NCBI GenBank assembly: GCA_029776065.1
Contig: JARVJP010000011.1
Location: forward strand, 124,001-188,000
Direction of reading: 5' to 3'
DNA from: Nitrososphaeria archaeon
GTDB taxonomy: Archaea; Thermoproteota; Nitrososphaeria; JACIWG01
DNA: 64,000 nt
Shown: one piece after another, positions 33,713 to 42,861 of the stretch
Position numbering within the stretch: the stretch's first letter is position 1
Layout of the letters: each line of letters opens with the position of its first letter
Made by a program: the position numbers and the translations under genes
Notes under the pieces: generated by a model
The model's database searches: none
Seen by the model: the letters and a program-made list of their open reading frames with translations, nothing else
Told to the model about the DNA's origin: nothing

Positions 33713-34705
33713 TTGAAGGTGTTTGGAAAGGTTAGTGAGTCGGTCTTAAGAAAATATGTACTCCCAAATATTGGTATGTCGACTCAGGATTTAGTTCAAC
33801 CTGCTGGTGTAGGGGTTGACTTCGGCGTTGTTAAAGTCAGTAACAAGTACTTGATCGTCTCAGCTGACCCAATTACAGGGGTACGGGAAGATATTGGATG
33901 GTATGCTGTTAATGTTAGTGCCAATGATGTAGCTACAAGTGGTACTAGGCCAACGTTCTTAATCAATGTGATATTGTTATCAGAAAAAGAAAGTAATACC
34001 TCTCTCTCTAAAATTACTAAAGATGTTGATAAAGCATGTAAGAGCTTGAACATCTCTGTTGTTGGTGGCCATACAGAGATTACAAAAGGCCTAGATCAGA
34101 CTATACTCGTTGTTACATCGTTTGCATTTACCGATAAATATGTGTCATCAAAGAACGCTCAAGAAGGAGATGTAATATTAATGACAAAGACTGTTGGTTT
34201 AGAAGGCACTAGCATACTTGTAAGGGATTACGGCAAATATCTCAAAAAGCTAAGTACTTCGGAGAAGAGAAACGCTCTAAATATGGTGGAAAGGATAAGT
34301 GTGGTAAACGAGGCTGTTTTAGCTTTCAACACAGGATATGTGCATGCTATGCATGACCCAACTGAGGGAGGTATAATTGGAGGGTTATATGAAATGAGCG
34401 TGGCATCAAATTTAGGCTTCATGGTCTACGAAAGTAAAATTCCAATTGCCCAAGAAACCATAAAGGTGTGTAAATCTTTGAAGGTAGATCCTTTGAAGTT
34501 AATAAGCTCAGGTGTTCTTTTAATGGCTGTTGACCCAGCTGGTAAAGATGTTGTGAAAGAAGTGTTGAACAAAAACAATATAGTCGTTTCTGAGATAGGT
34601 TTCTTTAAAGCAGGTGACCGAGTACTCATCTCTAAAGAGAAAAAAACTTTAGTAAATTCGAGTCCGGTAGACGAGCTTTGGAAGTTGAAGAGGCAGAGGT
34701 TATAG
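33713..34705 (+). CDS. HypE/AIR-synthase-related protein
   Basis: The product (about 330 residues from TTG 33713) has the PurM/HypE two-domain ATP-binding fold: VSADPITGVREDIGWYAVNVSANDVATSGTRPTFL, VVGGHTEIT, LMTKTVGLEGTSIL and MHDPTEGGIIGGLYEM. HypE dehydrates a thiocarboxamide in hydrogenase maturation, and related archaeal proteins occur without any hydrogenase. The typical C-terminal PRIC tail of HypE is absent, since the product ends LWKLKRQRL. I shortened the track start because the extra N-terminus has no family similarity. No hydrogenase genes are in the window. Confidence 0.82.
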   Translation: MKVFGKVSESVLRKYVLPNIGMSTQDLVQPAGVGVDFGVVKVSNKYLIVSADPITGVREDIGWYAVNVSANDVATSGTRPTFLINVILLSEKESNTSLSKITKDVDKACKSLNISVVGGHTEITKGLDQTILVVTSFAFTDKYVSSKNAQEGDVILMTKTVGLEGTSILVRDYGKYLKKLSTSEKRNALNMVERISVVNEAVLAFNTGYVHAMHDPTEGGIIGGLYEMSVASNLGFMVYESKIPIAQETIKVCKSLKVDPLKLISSGVLLMAVDPAGKDVVKEVLNKNNIVVSEIGFFKAGDRVLISKEKKTLVNSSPVDELWKLKRQRL

Positions 34706-35500
34706 TCCAAAGCGTCGGCTCCGATTCTGGTAGATTCTAATCGCTCTCATTAAATCTATCTTTCTAAAGTCAGGCCAATAGACGTCGAAGAATATTAGTT
34801 CACTATATGCGCTTTGCCATAAAAGGAATCCGCTCAAACGTTCCTCTCCAGAAGTCCTTATCACCATGTCTGGTTCAGGATTTGGTAAATGGGATGTGTA
34901 AAGGTATTCAGAAATCAATTGCTGATTGATGTCATCTACCTTCACCTTACCATCTGAAACATCCCTTGCTATTGTTTTGACCATGTCAACAATTTCTTGT
35001 CTCCCACCATATGCGATCGCGAGGTTCAAAAAGAATGAGTTGTATCTGCTTGTAGACTCCTCTATTTCATTGATTAAGTCTTGGATGTTTTTCGGTAGTA
35101 GAGACAACTTCCCTATGAATTTGATTCTTACCTTTTTCTCATGAAGATCTCTGTTTATTTTAACTTTTTCTAAGTACTCCTCCAATAAATTGAAGATATG
35201 TTGAACCTCGTTCTGATCACGTTTTAGGTTCTCGGTTGAGAGAACGTAAAGTGTGATCGTCTTTATCCCTAAATCCTCCCCCCAGCTCAGCAGCTCCTCA
35301 GCCACCTTGGCTCCAAATTCATGACCTACTATATCAGGTAAACCTCTGAGCTTCGCCCATCTCCTATTTCCATCGAGTATTAATCCAATATGTGATGGAA
35401 TAGGTTTTCCCTTTACCTGCTTTGTAAGCCAATATTCGTATATCCTGTATACTCCGAGGACTTCTAGTACCTTCTTGAGCAAGAGGTCGCACCTATTCAC
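34700..35500 (-). CDS. uppS: cis-Prenyltransferase (undecaprenyl/polyprenyl diphosphate synthase)
   Basis: The 266-residue product has the P-loop-like catalytic motif LILDGNRRWAKLRG (the Asp is catalytic), VGHEFGAKVAEELLSW, TLYVLSTENLKRD, LNLAIAYGGRQEIVDM, and PEPDMVIRTSGEERLSGFLLWQSAYSELIFFDVYWPDF, all family hallmarks. It extends allylic diphosphates in cis to make the lipid carrier for glycosylation (dolichol-type in archaea). Its 3' end overlaps the HypE-like gene end by 6 bases (convergent), and its start overlaps the DUF373 stop by 8. Confidence 0.94.
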   Translation of the reverse strand: MNRCDLLLKKVLEVLGVYRIYEYWLTKQVKGKPIPSHIGLILDGNRRWAKLRGLPDIVGHEFGAKVAEELLSWGEDLGIKTITLYVLSTENLKRDQNEVQHIFNLLEEYLEKVKINRDLHEKKVRIKFIGKLSLLPKNIQDLINEIEESTSRYNSFFLNLAIAYGGRQEIVDMVKTIARDVSDGKVKVDDINQQLISEYLYTSHLPNPEPDMVIRTSGEERLSGFLLWQSAYSELIFFDVYWPDFRKIDLMRAIRIYQNRSRRFGL

Positions 35501-36605
35501 TCTTTCTTGCTGTTATTCTTAAGTATGCTAAAGTGATTAGGAGGAAGAGTATCGCCAAACCTATAAGTAGGGTTGAGATAACCGAGAACGGGTTCCTAGT
35601 TGGGTCCTTAAGTATCATTGATAGTTCCATTATAGGGAAATACAGGGATGCTAACATAACAATACCCATAGAGTATTTAAAGGCCTTGTAAGGACTATCC
35701 TTTATAAATGTGTAGAGTATTGATCCTGAATAGTAGATACCGATTCCTATCCAAATTAGCCATAGTGAACTCTCAATCATAACACCTGATAAGAAAGAGA
35801 GGTGGTCAAGTAGTTTTGAAGGATCATTTGCGACAATCTTAAACTCTTCTGTTGCACTTAATGCGACAAATCCCCTATAAAAGCCTATGGTGGTTGTGAT
35901 AATCATACTAAGGATGGAGAATACCTTGATGTATCCTGAGGGTGTAAGCTTCTTAGCTTTTGCTAAGGCACTATCTACCCCAAAACCTCTAACCATGAGG
36001 AGCAACCCTAAAAAGAACAACGCTCCAACTACGGCTTGGGAAACAAAGCCTAAGAGGACAAGTCCTGCCATTATTAAAAGGAAAAATCCTGGTACGCCCA
36101 AGAAATACTTGGAGTATCTTGGATCGAAGATGAGCATCTTTAGGTATTTACCAAGTATGGCGTATGATTCTTCAACTCTTCCACTATGTTTTATTATCAC
36201 CCTCTTTATTGAGTATACTGGTATTATTGATTGGAGTATGGGAACAAGTTGCTCATCTTCAAATCCGTCACTCACAAAGACTATGCCTTCTGCTGGAAAG
36301 AGTCTTTTTATCTCCATAAGTTCTCTACGTATTTTTGTATCGGATTCGACGCCTCCCTCAAATGTTCCTGTTATTATGGAAACTTCTACATCATATCCTT
36401 TTGATTTTAACGTGTCGTACTCCTTTATTGCTGCGAACATCGCATTGGCATCAGCTTCCTCTGGGTCAGAGATGGCTAGTGTCTGTGCTGCTTGTATACA
36501 CGCTGCTCTTCCTATTATAGGCGACTTTATTTTTGTCTTCTCATATAGATCGTTATCTCTGTCAACACAGAGTACCAAAAGTTTCGTCTGAGCTGTGCCA
36601 ACCAT
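35493..36605 (-). CDS. DUF373 family membrane protein
   Basis: The N-terminal 150 residues are a soluble alpha/beta domain (LVLCVDRDNDLYEKTKIKSPIIGRAACIQAAQTLAISDPEEADANAMFAAIKEYD, VEVSIITGTFEGGVESD, IVFVSDGFEDEQL). The C-terminal half has about six membrane helices. This is the archaeal DUF373 family, whose function is unknown. It overlaps uppS by 8 bases on the same strand, and the coupling with a polyprenyl synthase suggests a membrane or lipid-carrier link. Confidence 0.88.
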   Translation of the reverse strand: MVGTAQTKLLVLCVDRDNDLYEKTKIKSPIIGRAACIQAAQTLAISDPEEADANAMFAAIKEYDTLKSKGYDVEVSIITGTFEGGVESDTKIRRELMEIKRLFPAEGIVFVSDGFEDEQLVPILQSIIPVYSIKRVIIKHSGRVEESYAILGKYLKMLIFDPRYSKYFLGVPGFFLLIMAGLVLLGFVSQAVVGALFFLGLLLMVRGFGVDSALAKAKKLTPSGYIKVFSILSMIITTTIGFYRGFVALSATEEFKIVANDPSKLLDHLSFLSGVMIESSLWLIWIGIGIYYSGSILYTFIKDSPYKAFKYSMGIVMLASLYFPIMELSMILKDPTRNPFSVISTLLIGLAILFLLITLAYLRITARKSE

Positions 36606-36649
36606 CTATTGAACATGGTATAAGATGAATTAAAAACTTTACATTTTAG

Positions 36650-37195
36650 CTAATATTCTATACCTTTTCTAGCTTGAACACCCTTCTCAAAGGGGTGCTT
36701 TATAGCATTTATAACTACTACATAGTCAGCTAGTTCTATTATTTCTTTTGGTGCGTTTCTACCAGTTAAAATTAATTCCAAATTTTTAGGTTTTGACTTG
36801 ATTAAGGTAACGATATCTTCCATACGGACCAACTTGAAGTCCATTGCAACGTTGATCTCATCTAATATCATCAGATCGAATTTTGATGACATTATCTGTT
36901 TTTTTGCGTACTCCATACCCTTTTGAGCTAGGTTAACGTCCTCGTCTGAGATTTTCCCCTTTTCTAAGAAGGTGTTTGTCCCAAATTGTCTAACAATTAT
37001 ATTCTTCTGTCTTTTGAAGAACTTTATTTCCCCACATCCCTTCTGAAGCGCGTTTCTTTTCATAAACTGTATTATACACACTTTTAACCCGTTTCCCAGT
37101 GCTCGTATAGCAAGGCCATACGCAGAAGTAGACTTTCCAGGACCGTCTCCCGTAATTACGTGTACATAACCTTCATTTAGATGATGTTTTTGCAT
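36650..37195 (-). CDS. cobO: Cob(I)yrinic acid a,c-diamide adenosyltransferase
   Basis: The CobO/BtuR/CobA enzyme adenosylates cobalamin precursors. The 181-residue product has the P-loop HVITGDGPGKSTSAYGLAIRA (canonical form G-x-G-K-G-K-T-T; the first Lys is Pro here while the second is kept), LKVCIIQFMKR, and LMILDEINVAMDF. ELILTGRNAPKEIIELADYV completes the family pattern. No other corrinoid genes are in the window, consistent with salvage or a scattered pathway. Confidence 0.92.
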   Translation of the reverse strand: MQKHHLNEGYVHVITGDGPGKSTSAYGLAIRALGNGLKVCIIQFMKRNALQKGCGEIKFFKRQKNIIVRQFGTNTFLEKGKISDEDVNLAQKGMEYAKKQIMSSKFDLMILDEINVAMDFKLVRMEDIVTLIKSKPKNLELILTGRNAPKEIIELADYVVVINAIKHPFEKGVQARKGIEY

Positions 37196-37251
37196 GGTTG
37201 GCGCGTTATTTTTATTAGAAGAGATGTTATAAAAGGGTTTAAATATTTGCT

Positions 37252-38133
37252 TTATTCTTCTTCAAAAAGTAGTTGTAGCTCTTGGAAGGTAAGGCTTTCC
37301 CCTTTTTCCAACTTTTTCTTAAGCTCTTCTTTGACTGCTGCCTTCCTTTTTTCTAATCCCCTTTGATAATAATTATTTTCTTTTTCCTTTATCCTATTAA
37401 CTACAACCTTCTTTTGTGATAATAGTTTATTGATTTCTAACTGTACTTTCTCGATATCGTTTTGTAGAGATGTTATCCTATCGAAGTATATGTGTTCTTC
37501 TTTTATCGCGTTGTTAAGCGTGTCCTTTAACTGCTTTATTTCTGGTTTAATTTCATCAAGTTTTTTCCTGATGTCATCTAATTCCTCATTAATATTATCT
37601 ATCTGTTCGCTTTTCTCTTCAACCGTCTTCTTCAGATTCCTTATTTCTCCGTCTGCTTCAAAGGCTTTTTTCTTTTGTGCAAGTTCTCTTCTTAACTTAT
37701 TGGCTTCATCTACGTGTTTTAACTCTAACCCCTTTGCTTTAGGCTCTGTCTGTAGTTTCCACTCGATACTCTCTAACCTTTTTTCTAGCGCACTGATTTC
37801 CTCGAAGCTCACCCTCTTACTTGATCCTTTTAGAGACGATAGCTTCTTGTTCAAGTTAGAACGAAGTTCGGTGTTCTCGACGATAAGTTTCCTCTTTAAT
37901 TCAATAAGTTCATTGAAACGCTTATCAAATTTCTCTCTTGTAGCATAAAGTTCATTTAGTCTTCTTTTTTGTGCTATAATATTATTCCTTAATTCTTCTA
38001 CTTTATTCTTTGTGGTATTGAATTCGTTGATTAGATCTCTTTTTTTGTTAAAGAGGGTTTGTATGTTTTCTGTTAGTTCGACGATTTCTATTGCTGGCTC
38101 CAATTTGCTCCTTCGCTTAGACCAAGCAATCAT
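37252..38133 (-). CDS. Coiled-coil protein (COG1340-like)
   Basis: Nearly all 293 residues are heptad-rich coiled coil with many Lys/Glu and few aromatics (NTKNKVEELRNNIIAQKRRLNELYATREKFDKRFNELIELKRKLIVENTEL...). It resembles the archaeal COG1340 coiled-coil family of unknown function. No globular domain, membrane segment or ATPase motif is visible. Coiled coils make by-eye homology unreliable. It is 56 bases upstream of cobO on the same strand. Confidence 0.72.
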   Translation of the reverse strand: MIAWSKRRSKLEPAIEIVELTENIQTLFNKKRDLINEFNTTKNKVEELRNNIIAQKRRLNELYATREKFDKRFNELIELKRKLIVENTELRSNLNKKLSSLKGSSKRVSFEEISALEKRLESIEWKLQTEPKAKGLELKHVDEANKLRRELAQKKKAFEADGEIRNLKKTVEEKSEQIDNINEELDDIRKKLDEIKPEIKQLKDTLNNAIKEEHIYFDRITSLQNDIEKVQLEINKLLSQKKVVVNRIKEKENNYYQRGLEKRKAAVKEELKKKLEKGESLTFQELQLLFEEE

Positions 38134-38240
38134 GGCTAAATAAATTATTTGTTTTTTAATTGGAAATAGTAATAAATAAAAGATTCTTGAGCCATTTTAA
38201 GTTTTCATACGATATCCATTTGATGGTTTAATTGTTGTAA

Positions 38241-39014
38241 TCATTCGGTGTACTCTTCACCTCCCTTTATGATGTTCGATATAGCTGAGCCGAGGTTGAG
38301 CATCCCGTTCCATGTGATCGAGGAAACTGGTATCGGTATTGGTATTAAAGACAAGCTTGAAAACGATTTGAATACTTCCCTGGCAATCAGGTAGCTCTCA
38401 CTATCTTTCATCTTTAAGATGTCACCTTCTAATACCATGTGGTGTGTGCACCAGTTCATCACTTTCTTTGTCATCATTTGGCTTAGGTCCGTTTTGGTAA
38501 GCACAGCTATTTGTGGAAGACTTAGTCTTAACTTCAAAGAATTGTACAAAAGGACTGTTGATAGGAAGTTAAACGGAGAAGATGCTACAGTGAAATCAAA
38601 TAAAAAGAGTACCACTTTATTTTCTCCACCCATGTTCCTCGCTACAAATTGGCCGCTCTCTCTAAAAGCGAAAAGCTCTAGCTGTCCCGGCGTATCAACT
38701 ATTACGTAGTCTGCCTTCTGTTCTTCAACTTCTTCTTTTATGCTTTGAAGATTTACAGCGATAAGATCTGATGCGGCAACCAGTGCACCGTTAGGACCAA
38801 GTTCATATTCCTCCATAATTTTTTCTATGTCAATATAGTCACGTACGTCCACATCTGGTTCATATGGTAGCTTTAACGCTCCTGGATCGAGGTTCACGGT
38901 TACCGCGTTTGATTCACGTTCCTCATACCATTTCTTCAAAATCGAGGTAAGAGTGGTTTTCCCTGAACCAGCTGTTCCAGTAATAAATATTAGATTCATT
39001 AAGTTACGCTTCAC
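38241..39014 (-). CDS. GPN-loop GTPase
   Basis: The 257-residue product has the P-loop GTAGSGKTTLTS near residue 12, the diagnostic GPN in YELGPNGALVAASDL, the G3-like DTPGQLELFAFRESG, and LTKTDLS as the base-recognition motif. GPN GTPases are dimeric; archaeal members relate to eukaryotic Gpn1-3, which assemble RNA polymerase II. The archaeal role is not settled. The start follows the 39046 gene by 31 bases. Confidence 0.93.
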   Translation of the reverse strand: MKRNLMNLIFITGTAGSGKTTLTSILKKWYEERESNAVTVNLDPGALKLPYEPDVDVRDYIDIEKIMEEYELGPNGALVAASDLIAVNLQSIKEEVEEQKADYVIVDTPGQLELFAFRESGQFVARNMGGENKVVLFLFDFTVASSPFNFLSTVLLYNSLKLRLSLPQIAVLTKTDLSQMMTKKVMNWCTHHMVLEGDILKMKDSESYLIAREVFKSFSSLSLIPIPIPVSSITWNGMLNLGSAISNIIKGGEEYTE

Positions 39015-39045
39015 TTGTTTTTTATTAATAGTTTTTGGAAATAAT

Positions 39046-39852
39046 CTACTTCTTAATTTTCGTAAATTGGCTAAATCGGTTGACTATGATGTCCGCTGCT
39101 TCCTTAACATGCTTTAAAGCGCTTTCAGATAAGATATTATTAACATATATGTGTATAACTATATAATACTGCCCAAGGCGTACTCTGGGATGTGACTTTA
39201 TGTATATGTCACTATAGTTGGAAGCTATTTCCTTTAGTGTCTGCGCAAGGCTTGATTCTCCGATCCCTCTCAATACTATCTTCTTTTGATAATAATGTCC
39301 AAGGTTTGGTAAAGCACTAGAAATGTAACCTTTGATCATTCCTTTCATCTCTTTTGGGACACCAGGGAGTACAAATATCCTTAAGTTATCTGATATTATA
39401 TCTGCACCAGGTGCTGCACCATTTTCGTTAGGTATTACTTTGGCGCCTTCTGGTAGATACGCCATCTTCTTTATTGCATCGTTAAATATATGTCCCTTTG
39501 CTTCAGCACGAGCCTTAAGTTTGTGGAGCACCCTCTCCTCTAAAACTAAGTTAAGACCTAATACATAGCTTAAGCTTTCTATTGTAATATCATCATGTGT
39601 TGGCCCTAACCCGCCAGTGGTAAAAAGGTAATTTACGCCATCTCTTTTCGCCGCAACCACTTCGTCTGCAATAGCTTTGTAATCATCTCTGATACAGAGT
39701 ATCTTGTCAACAAAGTATCCATGTTTTGTTAGAAACTTGGCGATATAGGCCGCGTTCGAATTAACTACCTCACCTATAAGAAGTTCGTTCCCTATACATA
39801 ATATTCTACTTACATTCATTTTGTTCATCTGTCTTACTTCTTCGACAGCCAC
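39046..39852 (-). CDS. MoaB/CinA N-terminal (COG1058) molybdopterin-binding-like protein
   Basis: The 268-residue product starts CIGNELLIGEVVNSNAAYIAKFLTKHGYFVDKILCIRDD and carries YLFTTGGLGPTHDDITIESL and NENGAAPGADI, which mark the CinA/MoaB fold (COG1058). The family binds molybdopterin or, in bacteria, has NMN deamidase or ADP-ribose activities; archaeal members are of unclear function. The start overlaps the zinc-ribbon gene stop by 19 bases. Confidence 0.87.
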   Translation of the reverse strand: MAVEEVRQMNKMNVSRILCIGNELLIGEVVNSNAAYIAKFLTKHGYFVDKILCIRDDYKAIADEVVAAKRDGVNYLFTTGGLGPTHDDITIESLSYVLGLNLVLEERVLHKLKARAEAKGHIFNDAIKKMAYLPEGAKVIPNENGAAPGADIISDNLRIFVLPGVPKEMKGMIKGYISSALPNLGHYYQKKIVLRGIGESSLAQTLKEIASNYSDIYIKSHPRVRLGQYYIVIHIYVNNILSESALKHVKEAADIIVNRFSQFTKIKK

Positions 39853-40043
39853 CAGCTCAGCACTTCGTTCTGTCGTTGTTTCTTCTTTTCCTTCTCAGAA
39901 GTTGTTTGCGCCTTCTCCCTTAACTCTAAGATCTGCTCTTTGGTGACATATAATCCACATGATTTGCAAAGATACTTCTTGGTGGAAATCTCATATGACA
40001 TTACCGCACCACATTCAGGGCATCTCTCAACCAAAATCAACAC
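39834..40043 (-). CDS. Small zinc-ribbon protein
   Basis: The 69-residue product has one ribbon, CPECG (near 8) with CKSCG (near 31), followed by a charged helix QILELREKAQTTSEKEKKKQRQNEVLSWWLSKK. The ribbon could bind zinc and the tail a nucleic acid or protein. It overlaps and is likely cotranslated with the MoaB/CinA-like gene. It resembles ribbons in transcription and ribosome-associated proteins, but no specific role is supported. Confidence 0.78.
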   Translation of the reverse strand: MLILVERCPECGAVMSYEISTKKYLCKSCGLYVTKEQILELREKAQTTSEKEKKKQRQNEVLSWWLSKK

Positions 40044-40125
40044 ACCAAGTAAACCTTCCTAATCCTACTTAAAAAGTTTGATAGTTTTTATATTAGGTTC
40101 ATAACTGTTCTGTCAGTTTAAGAAG

Positions 40126-41238
40126 ATGCATGTCTTTAGATTTGATGCCGAAGCGATTTGGGGAGACACAGAAGTGAGGCGTAGACTTCAATGGTATAGG
40201 GGTGTCGTGACTGAGAAGTATCCTGCAAAGTTCCGTATATGTAAGAAGATCGAAGTATCTATTCCAAAGAACTCTGACGAAAAAACCCTTTGGGGTCTCC
40301 ATGAAGGTGCGCAAAAAGATTTTCTAAAAATATACAAAGGTGTCTTGGAAGGTTCAATAGACTTCGCATCGCTACCCGACGCTTCTCCAAACTTCCTAGA
40401 CCTAAAGTATTTAATCAGCGAGGAAATGGTTCAGAGATGTAACCTATGCGAGAGAAGGTGTTTAGTGAATAGAAAATCGGGGCAGAAGGGATTCTGCAGA
40501 GTGGGGTATGAATCGAAGGTAGCAACGTGGTTCCATCACTTTGGGGAAGAAGCACCCCTAATAGGCAAAGGAGGCTCTGGTACGATCTTTTTTGCAGGGT
40601 GCAACTTTGGACCTTGTGTCTTCTGTCAGAATTGGGATATATCCTCTGACCCAGAAAATGGGGCTATCGTCCCTGCAAAGGTTCTGGCATTAATATCCGA
40701 GCGGCTAAAAAAGGATGATGCTGCTAATATTAATTATGTTGGCGGTGAACCCACTCCTAACTTACATACAATCTTAAATTCGATACGTTTTCTCAGATCG
40801 AATATTGCTCTACTATGGAACAGCAACATGTATTGCTCGGTTGAAACGATGAATTTGTTGGTTGACGTGATCGATATATGGCTCCCTGACTTTAAGTATG
40901 GAAATAATGAATGCGCTCTCTCACTCTCGAACGTCAGAGACTATTTTGAAATAGTTTCAAGAAACCACAAAATAGCTTACGATAACGGAAACATGATCAT
41001 TAGACACCTTGTGTTACCTAATCACGTAGATTGTTGTACAAAGCCAGTATTAGAATGGGTTTCAAGGAACATTCCCAACGTGCTTGTAAATATAATGGAA
41101 CAATATCACCCTGACTACCTTGTAGAACGGTATCCTGAAAAGTACAAGTCGATAGCTAGAAGAGTCACCAGTGATGAAATGTTAGAAGCCTATTCATACG
41201 CTGAAAAACTTGGTGTGGTTTATCGTCCTGTCTCTTAG
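40126..41238 (+). CDS. Radical SAM protein (PflA-like) with altered cysteine spacing
   Basis: The 370-residue product has an N-terminal Cys pair region CNLCERRCLVNRKSGQKGFCRVG (105-126) seen in PFL-activating-enzyme-like proteins, then AGCNFGPCVFCQNWDIS. Here the cluster cysteines are C159-x4-C164-x2-C167, one residue longer than the usual CX3CX2C. Downstream VGGEPTPNLHTIL and LLWNSNMYCS fit a radical SAM core (GGEP). It is followed 33 bases later by fdrA but has its own likely promoter at about 40091. The substrate is unknown. Confidence 0.8.
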   Translation: MHVFRFDAEAIWGDTEVRRRLQWYRGVVTEKYPAKFRICKKIEVSIPKNSDEKTLWGLHEGAQKDFLKIYKGVLEGSIDFASLPDASPNFLDLKYLISEEMVQRCNLCERRCLVNRKSGQKGFCRVGYESKVATWFHHFGEEAPLIGKGGSGTIFFAGCNFGPCVFCQNWDISSDPENGAIVPAKVLALISERLKKDDAANINYVGGEPTPNLHTILNSIRFLRSNIALLWNSNMYCSVETMNLLVDVIDIWLPDFKYGNNECALSLSNVRDYFEIVSRNHKIAYDNGNMIIRHLVLPNHVDCCTKPVLEWVSRNIPNVLVNIMEQYHPDYLVERYPEKYKSIARRVTSDEMLEAYSYAEKLGVVYRPVS

Positions 41239-41242
41239 TAAA

Positions 41243-41251
41243 GTTATAAAG
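41243..41251 (+). promoter_or_regulatory. TATA-like box of fdrA
   Basis: GTTATAAAG is centred 25 bases before the GTG at 41272, so transcription would begin at or beside that codon. This supports a leaderless GTG start for fdrA rather than ATG 41284. Confidence 0.45.
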
Positions 41252-41271
41252 AGGGTTTAACTATTTAGAAA

Positions 41272-42861
41272 GTGAATAAATCGATGCCTGTAAAATGCTT
41301 AGTTAAAAAGAACGAATACCGTGATTCAACTTTTCTCATGAGGATAAGGGATCATGTTAAAGCTTTAGAAGGGATTAATGAAGCCGCGGTTCTTATGGCG
41401 ACTGAGAGCAATAAACAGCTGGTAAAGGATATCGGTTTATTGAGTAAGGAGATGAATTCTGCGTCTTCGAATGACCTTTTAATCGTGGTCAAGGGAACGG
41501 AAGGAGCTATTAAGAGGGCGTTCCGGATTATTGAAGACCTCCTTACTCAAAAAGAGAGCCTATTTGCCGAGAAACATTATAGGACATTAGACTCTGCCTT
41601 ATCTGATCTCCCTGATGCTAACTTGGCTGTCATATCTATCCCAGGTCAATTTGCATCACGTGAGGTAAGGAAGGCTCTCAATAGAAACTTGAACGTTTTC
41701 CTTTTCAGCGATAATGTGCCTATAGAAGATGAACTACAACTAAAACTATTGGCTAAAGAAAAGAACCTACTTTTGATGGGTCCTGGATGTGGTACTGCGA
41801 TAATCAATAATGTAGGGCTTGGGTTTTCAAATTCTGTTAATAAAGGTAAAATCGGTGTCGTAGCATCTTCTGGGACCGGAATTCAAGAGTTCAGTGTTCT
41901 TGTTCATAGATTGAATTCAGGTATTTCCCACGCTATTGGAGTTGGTTCCAGAGACCTATCGAGCGCGATAGGTGGGTTGATGACAAAGTATGGGTTAAAC
42001 CTTCTTGAAAACGATGGATCAACAAAGGTAATTGTTTTAATTTCGAAACAATCTTCTGAAGATGTCTTAAAAGATGTTGTTAGGTATGTGAGACGGTTTA
42101 AAAAACCAGTCATAGTTGATTTCATAGGTGATGATTCTTCTTGGGTTATTGAATATGGTATTGTCTCTGCATCAACGCTCGAAGATGCTGCAATTAAGGC
42201 CGTTGCTCTTGAGAGAGGAATTAGTGAGAGAGGTGTTCGCCTTCCTTTTAAAGTAGACACGATGAAATCGATTGTTGGCGCAGAAATCTCTAAGCTTTCA
42301 AACCGCCAAAAATTTGTTAGAGGATTATTTTCTGGAGGCGCTCTCTGTAGAGAATCTCTTTCGGTATTAAGTAGGTATCTAGGTCATGTTTACTCGAACG
42401 TTCCTCTCTCAAAGGAGTTAAAGCTTGCTGACTCGAGGTTCAGCAAAGGGCATACATGTGTTGATCTTGGAGAAGAAGAGTTTACAGCAGGTAAAGCCCA
42501 TCCGATGATAGATTTTGACATTAGGTGTAGAAGAATACTTCAGGAGTCTATGGATGAAAGGGTCGCGGTTATATTGTTTGACATCATTCTCGGATACGGG
42601 TGTAATATGAATCCTGCTAGTGTGTTGATTCCAATAATAAAGCAGGCTAAATCAAACGCATTAAAGCGAGGGCAATCAATATCGTTTGTAGCCTCTATTT
42701 GCGGTACTGAGAAAGATCCTCAGAACATTGTTGAACAAGAGAGGAGATTAAATGAGGTTGGGGTAGTTTTGACTTATAGTAACGCTCAAGCCTCGAAATT
42801 AGCTGCTTTAATTGCATCTAAAGGAACATTCAATGAGGTGTTCAGAGAATATGGGGCATAA
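41272..42861 (+). CDS. fdrA: FdrA-like acyl-CoA synthetase-related protein (main part)
   Basis: FdrA resembles the alpha/beta subunits of succinyl-CoA synthetase. In E. coli it is one of three proteins (with DUF1116 and DUF2877 proteins) that together form oxamate carbamoyltransferase in allantoin breakdown. The 529-residue product shows GPGCGTAIINNVGLGFSNSV, VASSGTGIQEFSVLVH, AIGVGSRDLSSAIGGLM, and RGLFSGGALCRES...FTAGKAHPMIDFDIRC. It lacks the short C-terminal domain that bacterial FdrA carries, which is found in the next, overlapping frame. The start is the GTG at 41272. Partner genes DUF2877 and DUF1116 follow. Confidence 0.85.
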   Translation: MNKSMPVKCLVKKNEYRDSTFLMRIRDHVKALEGINEAAVLMATESNKQLVKDIGLLSKEMNSASSNDLLIVVKGTEGAIKRAFRIIEDLLTQKESLFAEKHYRTLDSALSDLPDANLAVISIPGQFASREVRKALNRNLNVFLFSDNVPIEDELQLKLLAKEKNLLLMGPGCGTAIINNVGLGFSNSVNKGKIGVVASSGTGIQEFSVLVHRLNSGISHAIGVGSRDLSSAIGGLMTKYGLNLLENDGSTKVIVLISKQSSEDVLKDVVRYVRRFKKPVIVDFIGDDSSWVIEYGIVSASTLEDAAIKAVALERGISERGVRLPFKVDTMKSIVGAEISKLSNRQKFVRGLFSGGALCRESLSVLSRYLGHVYSNVPLSKELKLADSRFSKGHTCVDLGEEEFTAGKAHPMIDFDIRCRRILQESMDERVAVILFDIILGYGCNMNPASVLIPIIKQAKSNALKRGQSISFVASICGTEKDPQNIVEQERRLNEVGVVLTYSNAQASKLAALIASKGTFNEVFREYGA

